A stretch of DNA of 64,000 nt from the NCBI RefSeq assembly GCF_042693015.1, contig NZ_CP170544.1:3658001-3722000 (forward strand), read 5' to 3'. The notes below the pieces were generated by a model that worked only from the letters and a program-made list of their open reading frames with translations, ran no database searches and was not told the DNA's origin. Numbering within the stretch: position 1 is the first letter of the stretch; each line of letters opens with the position of its first letter. Shown here one piece after another: positions 44,312 through 53,350 of this stretch. Both the position numbers and the translations under genes were made by a program. Source of the DNA: Sphingomonas_E sp042693015. GTDB lineage: Bacteria > Pseudomonadota > Alphaproteobacteria > Sphingomonadales > Sphingomonadaceae.

Positions 44312-45058
44312 ATGGACCGTCTGATCTACAGTTCGCTTTCGGCGATGCGTGGCGCGATGGCGCGCCAGGCGACGACGGCGAACAACCTCGCCAACGCCAA
44401 CACCACGGGCTTCCGCGCTGAAATGGCGTCGGTCCGCCCGTTGTGGCTCAAGGGCGAGGGTTTCGAGAGCCGCGCTCCCTCTTCAGAGGAAGTGACGGCG
44501 GCGGACATGCGCGCTGGCGCCATCACCCAGACGGGGCGCAGCCTCGATGTCGCGCTCGACGGCGATGCCCTGCTCGGCGTCCAATCCGAAGAGGGCGAGG
44601 AAGCCTATACTCGCCGCGGCGATCTGACGATCGCGGCGAGTGGCCTCCTCACCACTGGCGATGGTGCGCCCGTGCTCGGCGATACCGGCCCGATCACGAT
44701 GCCGCCGGCCGACGAGGTCAAGATCGATGACCAGGGCGTCATCTGGTATCGGCCGCAGGGCGCGGACCCGATCCAACCGATGCAGCAACTCGATCGGCTG
44801 AAGCTGGTCAGCCCCGTCGGCTCGCAGATCGTAAAGGGCCTCGACGGCCTGTTTCGCGTCCGTGACGGCGGTTCATTGCCCTCCGATCCGCAGGCGCGGC
44901 TCAAGGCCGGCAGCCTCGAAGGTTCCAACGTCAACGCCACCCAAGCGCTGGTCGACATGATCGACGCCAGCCGCTCCTGGGAAATGAACATCAAGCTCGT
45001 CACCACCGCCAAGGACATGGACAGTTCGGCGGCGGATCTGATGCGCCTGCCCGATTGA
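44312..45058 (+). CDS. flgF: Flagellar rod protein FlgF
   Basis: The 248-residue protein has MARQATTANNLANANTTGFRAEM near the start and ends with the rod-type helix MIDASRSWEMNIKLVTTAKDMD. It sits between flgE and flgG in standard order. Confidence 0.95.
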   Translation: MDRLIYSSLSAMRGAMARQATTANNLANANTTGFRAEMASVRPLWLKGEGFESRAPSSEEVTAADMRAGAITQTGRSLDVALDGDALLGVQSEEGEEAYTRRGDLTIAASGLLTTGDGAPVLGDTGPITMPPADEVKIDDQGVIWYRPQGADPIQPMQQLDRLKLVSPVGSQIVKGLDGLFRVRDGGSLPSDPQARLKAGSLEGSNVNATQALVDMIDASRSWEMNIKLVTTAKDMDSSAADLMRLPD

Positions 45059-45082
45059 GCCCTGGACCAAGGATAGGATCCG

Positions 45083-45871
45083 ATGACCAACGCCGCTCTC
45101 CACGTCGCCCGCACCGGGCTGGACGCCCAGAATCTCCGGATGCGCGTGATCGCGAACAACCTCGCGAACGTGAACACCACCGGCTTCAAGCGCGACCGCG
45201 CCAGCTTCGAGACGCTCGCTTATCAGTCGATGACCGCGCCCGGCGCGCCGTCTTCGGCCGACAATAAATATGCGACCGGCACCTCGCTCGGTTCGGGCGT
45301 GCAGGTGAAGGGCACCGCCAAGATCGACACGCAAGGCACGCTCAACACCACCGGCGGCGCGCTTGATCTGGCGATCGAAGGCGCCGGCTTCTTTCAGGTG
45401 CAGACGCCCGACGGCCGCACGGCCTACACCCGCGCCGGCGATTTCAAGCTTTCCGCCGACGGCACGATCGTCACCGATGATGGCATGCCGCTGGTGCCGC
45501 AGATCCAGGTTCCGGAAGGCGCCCAGTCGATCACCATCGGCACCGACGGCACCGTTTCCGCGCAGCTCCCCGGCCAGTCCGAACTGCAGGAACTCGGCCG
45601 CATCGAAACGGCGCGCTTTACCAATCCCCAGGGTCTCGAATCGCTGGGCAACAATCTGATGGCCGAAACGCCGGCGTCCGGCCAGCCGCAGGTCGGCACC
45701 GCCGGTCTCGATGGCCGCGGTGCGATCCGCCAGGGCTCGCTCGAATCGTCGAACGTCAATGTCGTCGAGGAACTGGTCGACATGATCGAGACGCAGCGCG
45801 CTTATGAGGTCAATTCGAAGATGATCTCGGCGACCGACGAGATGCTGCAATATGTCAACCAGCAGCTCTAA
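45083..45871 (+). CDS. flgG: Distal rod protein FlgG
   Basis: The 262-residue protein has LRMRVIANNLANVNTTGFKRDRASFE and the YQSMTAPGAPSS segment characteristic of FlgG, and ends VDMIETQRAYEVNSKMISATDEMLQYVNQQL. It forms the distal rod. Confidence 0.97.
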   Translation: MTNAALHVARTGLDAQNLRMRVIANNLANVNTTGFKRDRASFETLAYQSMTAPGAPSSADNKYATGTSLGSGVQVKGTAKIDTQGTLNTTGGALDLAIEGAGFFQVQTPDGRTAYTRAGDFKLSADGTIVTDDGMPLVPQIQVPEGAQSITIGTDGTVSAQLPGQSELQELGRIETARFTNPQGLESLGNNLMAETPASGQPQVGTAGLDGRGAIRQGSLESSNVNVVEELVDMIETQRAYEVNSKMISATDEMLQYVNQQL

Positions 45872-45875
45872 GCCG

Positions 45876-46550
45876 ATGCGCGCCTCCATTCTCCTCGGCA
45901 TGATCGCAACGATCGGCCTCGCCGCGGCGCCGGCCTCGGCCGGGCTGTTCGGGTCCAAGCAGCCGAAGCCCGATTATACGCCATCGGTGGCGCCCGCGCC
46001 GATGCCGGCGCCGGCCAATGGCGCGATCTTTCAGGCCGTGAACGGCTATGCTCCGCTGACCAGCGGCGCCCGTGCCTCGATGGTCGGCGACGTGCTGACG
46101 ATCCTGCTCGTCGAACGCACCCAGGCCAGCAAGAGCGCGGCCGGCAACACCCAGCGTTCGGGCAATATCAGCATCACTCCGCCGACCACTGGCCCGCTGT
46201 CGCTCTTCGAACCCACCGACATCGCTTCAAGCGGCGCTCAGGGCTTCGACGGCAAGGGCCAGTCCACCCAGTCGAACCAGCTTTCGGGTGAGATCAGCGT
46301 GACGATCGCCGCGGTCTATCCCAACGGCACCTATCTGGTGCGCGGCGAAAAGCTGCTGACGCTCAACCGCGGTGACGAGATGATCCGCATCTCCGGCATG
46401 GTCCGCGCCGCCGACATCAGCACCGACAATCGCGTGCTTTCCACTCGCGTTGCCGATGCCCGCATCAGCTATTCGGGCAAGGGCGATGTCGCACGCGCCA
46501 GCCGTCCGGGTTGGCTGAATTCCTTCTTCTCGATCATCAGCCCCTTTTGA
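45876..46550 (+). CDS. flgH: L-ring protein FlgH without lipobox cysteine
   Basis: The 224-residue protein has a signal peptide (ending PASA) and the L-ring body (GARASMVGDVLTILLVERTQASKSA, then GEISVTIAAVYPNGTYLVRGEK, ending WLNSFFSIISPF). FlgH is normally a lipoprotein with an L-x-G-C box; here the cleavage region reads AAAPASAG and no Cys occurs anywhere in the protein. An upstream ATG at 45852 overlaps flgG and would not restore a lipobox. Confidence 0.93.
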   Translation: MRASILLGMIATIGLAAAPASAGLFGSKQPKPDYTPSVAPAPMPAPANGAIFQAVNGYAPLTSGARASMVGDVLTILLVERTQASKSAAGNTQRSGNISITPPTTGPLSLFEPTDIASSGAQGFDGKGQSTQSNQLSGEISVTIAAVYPNGTYLVRGEKLLTLNRGDEMIRISGMVRAADISTDNRVLSTRVADARISYSGKGDVARASRPGWLNSFFSIISPF

Positions 46551-46564
46551 GGATGCCTGATCTC

Positions 46565-47662
46565 ATGATCCGTTTCATCTTCGCCGCGCTCGCCGCGCTG
46601 GTTCTTTCCGTCGCCCCGGCGCATGCCGAGCGGATCAAGGATCTCGGCACCTTCCAGGGCGTCCGTCCCAACCAGCTTACCGGCTACGGCATCGTCGTCG
46701 GCCTGGCGGGCACCGGCGACGACAGCCTGGAATATGCGACGCAGGCGATGAAGGGCGTGGCTTCACGCTTCGGCCTCAATCTTCCGGCGGGCGTGAACCC
46801 GCAGCTCAAGAATGCGGCCGCGGTGATGATCACGGCGGAGCTGCCCGCCTTCGCCAAGCCCGGCCAGCGGCTCGACATCACCGTCTCGGCGCTCGGCAAG
46901 GCCAAGTCGCTGCGCGGCGGCACGCTGCTGATGGCACCGCTTTCGGGCGCCGATGGCCAGATCTACGCGATGGCACAGGGCAATCTCGCGGTCGGCGGCC
47001 TCGGCATCGATGCGGCCGACGGCTCCAAGCTCACCGTCAACATCCCCACCTCGGGCCGGATTCCGGGTGGGGCAACGGTGGAACGCGCAGTCGATGCCGG
47101 CTTCGCCAGCAGCCCCTATCTGATCTTCAACCTCGCCGAGGCCGATCTCACCACCGCCGGCCGCGTCGCCAACGCCATCAATATTGCGGTCGGGCCCGGT
47201 CGCGCGCGCGCCACCGATGCCGTCACGATCGAAATCAGCGCTTTGGCGGGTGCCGAGGCGCGCACCGCATTGATGGGTCAGATCGAAAATCTGCCCGTCG
47301 ACCCGGCGGATGCGCCCGCGCGCGTCATCGTCAACGCGCGCACCGGCACCGTCGTCATCAACGGCGCGGTGCGGATCGCGCCGGCGGCCGTCAGCCACGG
47401 CAAGCTCGTGGTCCGCGTCGATGAAGATCCTGCGATCATCCAGCCAGCGCCGTTCTCACGCGGCCAGACCGCCCTCGAACCGGCGAGCACCATCGCCGTC
47501 GAGGAGGAGCGCAAGCCGATGTTCGATTTCCGCCCCGGCGCCAGCCTGGCCGACATCGTCAAGACGGTGAACGCGATCGGCGCCTCGCCGGCCGACCTCG
47601 TCGCCATCCTCGAGGCGCTGAAGCAGGCAGGCGCCATGAAAGCGGAGCTGATCGTGCTATGA
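46565..47662 (+). CDS. flgI: P-ring protein FlgI
   Basis: The 365-residue protein has a signal peptide ending APAHA and the P-ring core (RIKDLGTFQGVRPNQLTGYGIVVGLAGTGD). The body continues through LDITVSALGKAKSLRGGTLLM to SLADIVKTVNAIGASPADLVAILEALKQAGAM. It forms the periplasmic ring with help from FlgA. The ATG at 46565 fits the signal peptide; GAGG lies 12 bases upstream. It overlaps flgJ by four bases. Confidence 0.96.
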   Translation: MIRFIFAALAALVLSVAPAHAERIKDLGTFQGVRPNQLTGYGIVVGLAGTGDDSLEYATQAMKGVASRFGLNLPAGVNPQLKNAAAVMITAELPAFAKPGQRLDITVSALGKAKSLRGGTLLMAPLSGADGQIYAMAQGNLAVGGLGIDAADGSKLTVNIPTSGRIPGGATVERAVDAGFASSPYLIFNLAEADLTTAGRVANAINIAVGPGRARATDAVTIEISALAGAEARTALMGQIENLPVDPADAPARVIVNARTGTVVINGAVRIAPAAVSHGKLVVRVDEDPAIIQPAPFSRGQTALEPASTIAVEEERKPMFDFRPGASLADIVKTVNAIGASPADLVAILEALKQAGAMKAELIVL

Positions 47663-48012
47663 CGACGCCCATCGCCCTTTCAAACGCCATTAGCCTTGCG
47701 CCCAAGCAGGCGGATCAGGCGGGTCTCAAGAAGGCTGCGCAGCAGTTCGAGGCGGTCTTCCTTCGCCAGATGATCTCGTCGATGCGATCGGCAAGCCTCG
47801 GCGAGGACATACTCGGATCCTCCGCCAGCGATCAGTTCCGCGACATGAGCGACGCCCGCACGGCCGATTCCATGGCGGAAAAGGGCGCGCTCGGCATCGC
47901 CGAAATGCTGATGAAGCAGTTCGTGCCCCAGGTCGGCAAGACCGACGATCCGCTGGCCCCGGCAACACTTTCTAAAGGTTTGACGGCCAGCGTCGTAAAG
48001 ACTGACAAATGA
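47659..48012 (+). CDS. flgJ: Rod-binding protein FlgJ, N-terminal domain only
   Basis: The 117-residue protein has only the rod-binding domain (LKKAAQQFEAVFLRQMISSMRSA). The C-terminal muramidase domain of enteric FlgJ is absent, as in many alphaproteobacteria. A separate transglycosylase gene at 52354-53295 probably supplies that activity. Confidence 0.93.
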   Translation: MTTPIALSNAISLAPKQADQAGLKKAAQQFEAVFLRQMISSMRSASLGEDILGSSASDQFRDMSDARTADSMAEKGALGIAEMLMKQFVPQVGKTDDPLAPATLSKGLTASVVKTDK

Positions 48013-49367
48013 GCGATCTCCTCAGCATCGGCGCCTCGGGCATCTCGGCCTATAAGACGGCCCTTTCCGCGATCAGCGACAATGTCGCCAATTCGGAAAC
48101 GCCCGGCTTCGCCCGCCGTGGGACGACCCAACGCGAGCAGGTCGCATCGCTGCCGATGCATGCCACCTATCGTCCGGGCACGGTCTTCTCCGGCACGCAG
48201 ATCACCTCGATCACGCGCGCTTATGATCAGTTCCGCGATCAGGAGGTTCACGCCGCCAGCGCCGAATCCGGCCGGGCGGAGGTGCGTGCCAAATGGCTGG
48301 AGACGGCCGAGAACGCGCTCGACGACAGCGATTATGGTGTCGGCGCGCGGATCACGGCGTTCTATAATGCCGCCGATACGCTGGCTGCCGATCCCGGCAA
48401 TCAGATGCCGCGCCGCGCCTTCCTGAACGCGCTCGACGAAACCGCCGCCGCGTTCCGCACCACCGCACAGGGGCTCGCCCGCACCGCCGACGGTATCTCC
48501 AAGGATGCGCAGGCGAGCGTCGACACCGTCAACGGCACCATCGACGCGCTTGCCAAGCTCAATATAGCCTTGCTGCGTTCCGATCCCGGCACCGCATCGC
48601 ATGCCAGCCTGCTCGATCAGCGCGACAAGCTGGTCGACGAGGTTTCCCAGCATCTCGATGTGGACGCGAGCTTCGGCCAGAACGGCACAGTCACGTTGAA
48701 ACTTGCCCGCAACAAATTGTCCTCGCTGGTCGAAGGGCCGATCTCCAATCCGATCGCCGTCGCGCAGGCTGCGAACGGCCAGTTGACCTTGTTCGCCTCG
48801 GTCGATGGCGGCACCCAGACGGTGGCATTACCCGGCGGCAAGATCGGCGGGCTGATCGATGTCGCGGCCACCGTCGCCGATCGCCGCGCCAGCCTCGACG
48901 CCATCGCCGCGGATTTCGCGACGACGATCAACACCTGGTCGGCGGGCGGCATCGACACCGCCGGCAATCCCGGCCAGCCGCTGATGACGATCGGCGCCGC
49001 CGGCGCATCCTCGCTAACCCTCGCCGTCACCGATCCCGATGCGGTTCCTGCCGCCAGCACCGATGGCACCACCGTCACCGCCAACGGCAATCTTCTCGCG
49101 CTGCAAGGCTTGCGCGCCGGTGGAGCGGAAGACCGGATGGCGGCGCTGATCGCAGGTCATGCGCAGTTGACCGCATCGGCGCGGACCGAGGCCGATGTCA
49201 CCGGCACGCGCCGCGACTCCGCGCTTTCCTCGCGCGATGAAATCACCGGCATCGATCTCGATCGCGAAGCGGCCGAACTGATCCGGTTCCAGCAAGCCTA
49301 TAACGGTTCGGCGCGGATCATTCAGGTCGCGCGCGAGACCATGCAGTCCATCCTCGATCTGTTCTGA
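48009..49367 (+). CDS. flgK: Hook-filament junction protein FlgK
   Basis: The 452-residue protein has the hook/rod-type N-terminus (YKTALSAISDNVANSETPGFARR) and the C-terminal helix ELIRFQQAYNGSARIIQVARETMQSILDLF. The middle RDKLVDEVSQHLDVDASFGQNGTV stretch is typical of FlgK. It overlaps flgJ by four bases and is 11 bases before flgL. Confidence 0.95.
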   Translation: MSDLLSIGASGISAYKTALSAISDNVANSETPGFARRGTTQREQVASLPMHATYRPGTVFSGTQITSITRAYDQFRDQEVHAASAESGRAEVRAKWLETAENALDDSDYGVGARITAFYNAADTLAADPGNQMPRRAFLNALDETAAAFRTTAQGLARTADGISKDAQASVDTVNGTIDALAKLNIALLRSDPGTASHASLLDQRDKLVDEVSQHLDVDASFGQNGTVTLKLARNKLSSLVEGPISNPIAVAQAANGQLTLFASVDGGTQTVALPGGKIGGLIDVAATVADRRASLDAIAADFATTINTWSAGGIDTAGNPGQPLMTIGAAGASSLTLAVTDPDAVPAASTDGTTVTANGNLLALQGLRAGGAEDRMAALIAGHAQLTASARTEADVTGTRRDSALSSRDEITGIDLDREAAELIRFQQAYNGSARIIQVARETMQSILDLF

Positions 49368-49378
49368 GGCGTCCGGCC

Positions 49379-50236
49379 ATGATCAACAGCACCCGCTATC
49401 ACCTTTCGGCCGAAATCTCCCGCCAGCAGAAGCTGGCCGCGCAGATCGCCCGCGCCCAGTCGGATATTTCGAACGAGACCCGCATTCAGCGCGCGTCGGA
49501 CGATCCCGCCGCCACGGCCCGCTACGCCGACATCCGTCGCGCTCAGGCGAACGAGGATGTGTGGACGAAGAATATCGATGTCGCCTCGGCCCTCGCCACG
49601 CGCGCGGATTCGACCCTTGATGGCGTCACCACCACGATGGATCGCGTTCGCGAACTGATGACCCTGGCCACGACCGGCACCTATAACGACAATGATCGCA
49701 AGGCCTTCGCGGTCGAACTACGCGCCATGGCGGCGGAGATTGCTGATCTGTCGCAGACCAAGGATTCGCGTGGGCAATTGCTGTTCCCGGCCGGCCCTTC
49801 GCTGGCCGTGCCGATCGGCAATGGCGTGTTCGTATCGCCCTCCGTGTCGAGCGATGGCCTCTTCACCAATATCCAGACGGCCGCCGGCCCCAAGGATCTG
49901 GCGCAGCTCATCAACGACGCCGCCGACGCGATCGAGCTGACCGACAAGGCCGAGCGCGAGCTGGCAAGCGCCGCCTCGCTCGATGAAGTCGTCCTCGCGG
50001 TCGACAATACCGCCATCGTCCGCGGCGATCAGGGCGTCCGCGCGGCCCGTCTCGACACGGCCCGCGAACGCTTTGCCAGTTCGGCTCTCCTCAATTCCGA
50101 GGAGGCCGGCAAGCTGGTCGGCACCGACATCCCTGAAACCGTCGCCAAGCTCCAGGCCAAGCAATTGTCGCTGGACGCTGCGCAGGCGGTGTTCACGCGG
50201 ATCAACAAGCAGACGCTGTTCGATCTGCTCGGCTGA
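49379..50236 (+). CDS. flgL: Hook-filament junction protein FlgL
   Basis: The 285-residue protein is a small flagellin relative: RISNETRIQRASDDPAATAR-like motif near residue 32-50 and a C-terminal helix with LSLDAAQAVFTRINKQTLFDLL. It joins the hook to the filament with FlgK. It ends the flgB-flgL operon. Confidence 0.93.
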   Translation: MINSTRYHLSAEISRQQKLAAQIARAQSDISNETRIQRASDDPAATARYADIRRAQANEDVWTKNIDVASALATRADSTLDGVTTTMDRVRELMTLATTGTYNDNDRKAFAVELRAMAAEIADLSQTKDSRGQLLFPAGPSLAVPIGNGVFVSPSVSSDGLFTNIQTAAGPKDLAQLINDAADAIELTDKAERELASAASLDEVVLAVDNTAIVRGDQGVRAARLDTARERFASSALLNSEEAGKLVGTDIPETVAKLQAKQLSLDAAQAVFTRINKQTLFDLLG

Positions 50237-50286
50237 CCGTGAAGACAGCCTGCGCGACTATTTTCTGGCTAACGCGAATTTAAGCA

Positions 50287-50313
50287 TAAAGCCTTCGAAA
50301 ATCGCGCCGTTAA
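50287..50313 (+). promoter_or_regulatory. Sigma-28-type promoter of motA-motB
   Basis: TAAA at 50287-50290, then exactly 15 bases, then GCCGTTAA at 50306-50313. Transcription would start about 60 bases before motA. Confidence 0.8.
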
Positions 50314-50380
50314 CCCTCATTGAAAGGACCAGGATTCACCGCCGTCTCCTGTGTTCTTCTTCGGCTTCGTGGGGGTATGC

Positions 50381-51244
50381 ATGTTCGCGGCAATCGGTCT
50401 GGTCGTCCTCCTGGTGATGGTGTTCGGCGGATTCGCCATGACCGGCGGTGATCTGGAACCGGTCCTCCACGCCATTCCCCACGAAATGCTCATCATCGGC
50501 GGCGCCGCGATCGGCGCCGTGATCGCCGGCAATTCGATGAAGGAATTGAAGCAGCTCGGCGGCGGGCTGGGCAAGGTGTTCAAGGGCCCGAAATACAACA
50601 AGAAGGATTTCCTGGACGTCATCTTCCTGGTTTCGAAGCTGATGAAGATGCTCCGCACCGACGGCCCCGTCGCGCTGGAACCGCATATCGAGGATGCCAA
50701 GTCCTCGACGATCTTCCAGGAATATCCCAAGCTCCTGAAGGACGACACGCTCGTCCACCTCATCACCGATACCCTGCGCCTCGTGGTCGTGTCGTCGGGC
50801 ACGCTCGATCCGCACGCGGTGGAGGAGGTGATGGATAATGCACTGAAGACGCATCATCATGACGAGATCCGCCCGGCCGACATGCTGCAGAACCTTGCCG
50901 ACGCGCTCCCCGCGCTCGGCATCGTCGCCGCCGTGCTCGGCGTCGTGAAGACGATGGGCTCGATCGACAAGCCGCCGTCGATCCTCGGCGGCATGATCGG
51001 TTCAGCGCTCGTCGGCACCTTCCTCGGCGTGCTTCTCGCCTATGGCATCGTCGGTCCCTTCGCCGGCCGCTGCCGCCAGGTGATCGAAAGCGACGCCGCC
51101 ATCTATCATGTCGTCAAGCAGATCATCATCGCCTCGCTCCACGGCCATCCGCTGCCGCTGGTGATCGAAGCCGCGCGGTCCAGCATCAGCCATTCGAACC
51201 AGCCGGCCTTCGCCGACGTGTTCGATGGCATGCGCGGGCGCTGA
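50381..51244 (+). CDS. motA: Flagellar motor stator protein MotA
   Basis: The 287-residue protein has four membrane helices, the torque-relevant residues Arg92 and Glu100 in the cytoplasmic loop (LRTDGPVALE), and the conserved Pro177 in ALPALGIVAAVLGV. It is the long MotA type of proton-driven motors. The ATG at 50381 is used; a longer frame from 50351 adds ten residues and no SD. Confidence 0.95.
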   Translation: MFAAIGLVVLLVMVFGGFAMTGGDLEPVLHAIPHEMLIIGGAAIGAVIAGNSMKELKQLGGGLGKVFKGPKYNKKDFLDVIFLVSKLMKMLRTDGPVALEPHIEDAKSSTIFQEYPKLLKDDTLVHLITDTLRLVVVSSGTLDPHAVEEVMDNALKTHHHDEIRPADMLQNLADALPALGIVAAVLGVVKTMGSIDKPPSILGGMIGSALVGTFLGVLLAYGIVGPFAGRCRQVIESDAAIYHVVKQIIIASLHGHPLPLVIEAARSSISHSNQPAFADVFDGMRGR

Positions 51245-51247
51245 TCC

Positions 51248-52216
51248 ATGGCGAGCGCAGCCCCCAAGCGCGGCAAGAACGAGCCCGAACCGCGGCCCGT
51301 CATCATCGTCAAGAAGATCGTCGATGGCGGCCATGGCGGTCATCATGGCGGTGCATGGAAGGTCGCTTATGCCGATTTCGTGACCGCGATGATGGCCTTC
51401 TTCCTGTTGCTCTGGATTCTGGGTGCCACGACCGAGAAGCAGCGCAAGGGCATCGCCGACTATTTCTCGCCCACCTTGGTCGAGATGCGGCAGAAGAGTG
51501 CGGGTTCCAACGGCCCGTTCGGCGGCGATTCCATCGTCTCCAAGGACAATTATCCGCACGCCGCGACGCAGACCGGCACGCGCAGCATGACGATCCCGAA
51601 GGATGCGACCGGCGGCGCCAAGGAAGGCGCGGCCGCGATCCGTTCGCGTGATCGTGCGCGCTTCCAGGCGCTAAAGAAGCAGCTCGAAGCGCGGATGAAA
51701 AGCGATCCGCGGCTCGCCAAGCTGCGCAAGAATATCCGCATGGTCGAAACCCGCGAGGGGCTGCGCATCGATCTGGTCGACGAGGCCGATTTCGCGATGT
51801 TCTCGCTCGGCACCAATGCGCTGCTGCCCGATGCCCGCAAGCTGGTGGGTGAAGTGGCGCATGTCATCGAAGGCGTGCCGAATGAGGTGATCGTCCGCGG
51901 CCATACCGATGCGCTGCCTTATGCCGCGGGCCGCAGCGTCAACAACTGGACGCTCTCTACCGCGCGGGCGGAAGCGACGCGCCAGGCGCTCGGCGATTCG
52001 GGGATCGCGAACGATCGCTTCGCCCGCATCGAAGGCGTCGCCTCGCGCGAGCCCTATATCCCGTCGAACCTCTACGATCCGCGCAACCGCCGCATGTCGG
52101 TCACGCTCGCCTGGACGGCGGGCGGCTCGGATCTGCCCGCGCCCGAACCGGAGGAGGACCGCCCATTTTTCGACGGCCCGCAGCCAGAGACCGAGCTGGC
52201 GCAAGCGGGGCATTGA
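51248..52216 (+). CDS. motB: Flagellar motor stator protein MotB
   Basis: The 322-residue protein has a His/Gly-rich stretch (GGHGGHHGG, 27-35), one helix with Asp43 in YADFVTAMMAFFLLLWIL, a linker with a plug-like segment, and an OmpA-type peptidoglycan-binding domain (HTDALPYAAGRSVNNWTLSTARA). It pairs with MotA three bases upstream. The C-terminal tail is acidic and proline-rich. Confidence 0.95.
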   Translation: MASAAPKRGKNEPEPRPVIIVKKIVDGGHGGHHGGAWKVAYADFVTAMMAFFLLLWILGATTEKQRKGIADYFSPTLVEMRQKSAGSNGPFGGDSIVSKDNYPHAATQTGTRSMTIPKDATGGAKEGAAAIRSRDRARFQALKKQLEARMKSDPRLAKLRKNIRMVETREGLRIDLVDEADFAMFSLGTNALLPDARKLVGEVAHVIEGVPNEVIVRGHTDALPYAAGRSVNNWTLSTARAEATRQALGDSGIANDRFARIEGVASREPYIPSNLYDPRNRRMSVTLAWTAGGSDLPAPEPEEDRPFFDGPQPETELAQAGH

Positions 52217-52223
52217 TTTGGCT

Positions 52224-52345
52224 GTCACCCTGAACTTGTTTCAGGGTCCATGTGCGCCGCCCGCGCCGGTCGCCAAAATCGAAGTCGGGCATCGATCGCC
52301 GTAGTAGGCGCCCACATGGATGCTGAAACAAGTTCAGCATGACAG
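52224..52345. repeat. REP-like palindrome pair, copy 1
   Basis: A 19-base palindrome CCCTGAACTTGTTTCAGGG at 52228-52246 and an inverted partner TGCTGAAACAAGTTCAGCA at 52321-52339 enclose about 75 bases. It fills the gap between motB and the transglycosylase gene. Confidence 0.88.
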
Positions 52346-52353
52346 AAGGCGGT

Positions 52354-53295
52354 TTAGATCGCCCGCTCGTTGTCGCGATCGGTATCGGTGTCGAAGGGCG
52401 ATGCCACCAGCAGATAAGCGAGCGTCGCGAACTGCGGATTGGGCCGCAGCACATTGACCGCGCCGGCGCGGTCGGCGAGCGCCATCATCGTGTCGGATGT
52501 CGTCTCGCGCGACGGAGCCTGCTTCGCGGTCGAAGCCGGCAGGTCGACCAGCCGCACGTCGGAGGGCGGCGTCGCCGACAGTGGCGTCCCCGTCATCGCG
52601 ACCGAGGTATCGAGGGCCGCCATCTGCAACGGCGCATCCATCCGTGTGCCGGTGGGTGCAATCTCGCTCGGGCCATTTACCTTCTTCGCCATCAGCGCAT
52701 AGACCTGCGCCAGGCTGCGCGCCTCGCCCGATCGCGTGTAGAAGATCGACCGGTTGACCGCGGCTTCCCGCGGGAAGACCGATGCGGCCGCCGCGTCGGG
52801 GCTCGACTGCGCGGCCTTCAGGAACTTCTTGGCACCGGCAAGGCCCAGGAAATGCGCGAAATAAAGATCGCCCGATGTCGGCTTGCGGCCCAGCGCCGCT
52901 TCCAGCCCGGCTTCATTGTCTTTCGCGAATTCGCCCGCCATCAGCGCCGAGGCATCTGCATCGTTGCGCAAGCCGAAGACCGCCTGTCGCGCCGACGGAT
53001 CGACCTGCCAGCGCCCGCCGCGCCACTGAATCGAATCCGCGGCCCAGCCATAGCCATGCTCGGTCCCGTGCTGCTTCAGCACGCCGAGCCAGCTCTGGTC
53101 GATGAACTGGTAAAGCCCGCCCGCCGAAGAGGTGCTTGCCTTGGCGTAGGGGTTGAGGCCGCTCTCGCTCTTGGCCTGGTTGAGCAGATAGGTGAAGTCC
53201 GCGCCGGTGCGCTCCGCCGCACGGCCGATCGCCGCCCGCACCGTTTCCTTGTCGGTGCGGATCGATCCGACCCCTCGCATATAAGGCGCGGTCAC
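52354..53295 (-). CDS. Lytic transglycosylase (SLT domain), probably flagellar
   Basis: The 313-residue protein has a transglycosylase domain in its first 170 residues: LLNQAKSESGLNPYAKAS with the catalytic Glu, then SSAGGLYQFIDQSWLGVL. No signal peptide is seen, so export through the flagellar apparatus is possible, as for SltF-like enzymes. The rest is low complexity and helical. A GTG at 53295 has AAGGA eight bases upstream; an ATG at 53280 does not. It would open peptidoglycan for the rod, complementing the single-domain FlgJ. Confidence 0.82.
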   Translation of the reverse strand: MTAPYMRGVGSIRTDKETVRAAIGRAAERTGADFTYLLNQAKSESGLNPYAKASTSSAGGLYQFIDQSWLGVLKQHGTEHGYGWAADSIQWRGGRWQVDPSARQAVFGLRNDADASALMAGEFAKDNEAGLEAALGRKPTSGDLYFAHFLGLAGAKKFLKAAQSSPDAAAASVFPREAAVNRSIFYTRSGEARSLAQVYALMAKKVNGPSEIAPTGTRMDAPLQMAALDTSVAMTGTPLSATPPSDVRLVDLPASTAKQAPSRETTSDTMMALADRAGAVNVLRPNPQFATLAYLLVASPFDTDTDRDNERAI

Positions 53296-53350
53296 AGGCG
53301 GTCCTTCCCTGTCATGGAAGGACTAATCGGCTCTTATGGTTAAGAAGTTC

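Noticed and set aside
53300..53345. Possible sigma-28 promoter before the transglycosylase gene (GCCGATTA on the minus strand)
   Set aside because: The -10-like octamer is good, but no TAAA lies 14-16 bases upstream of it.
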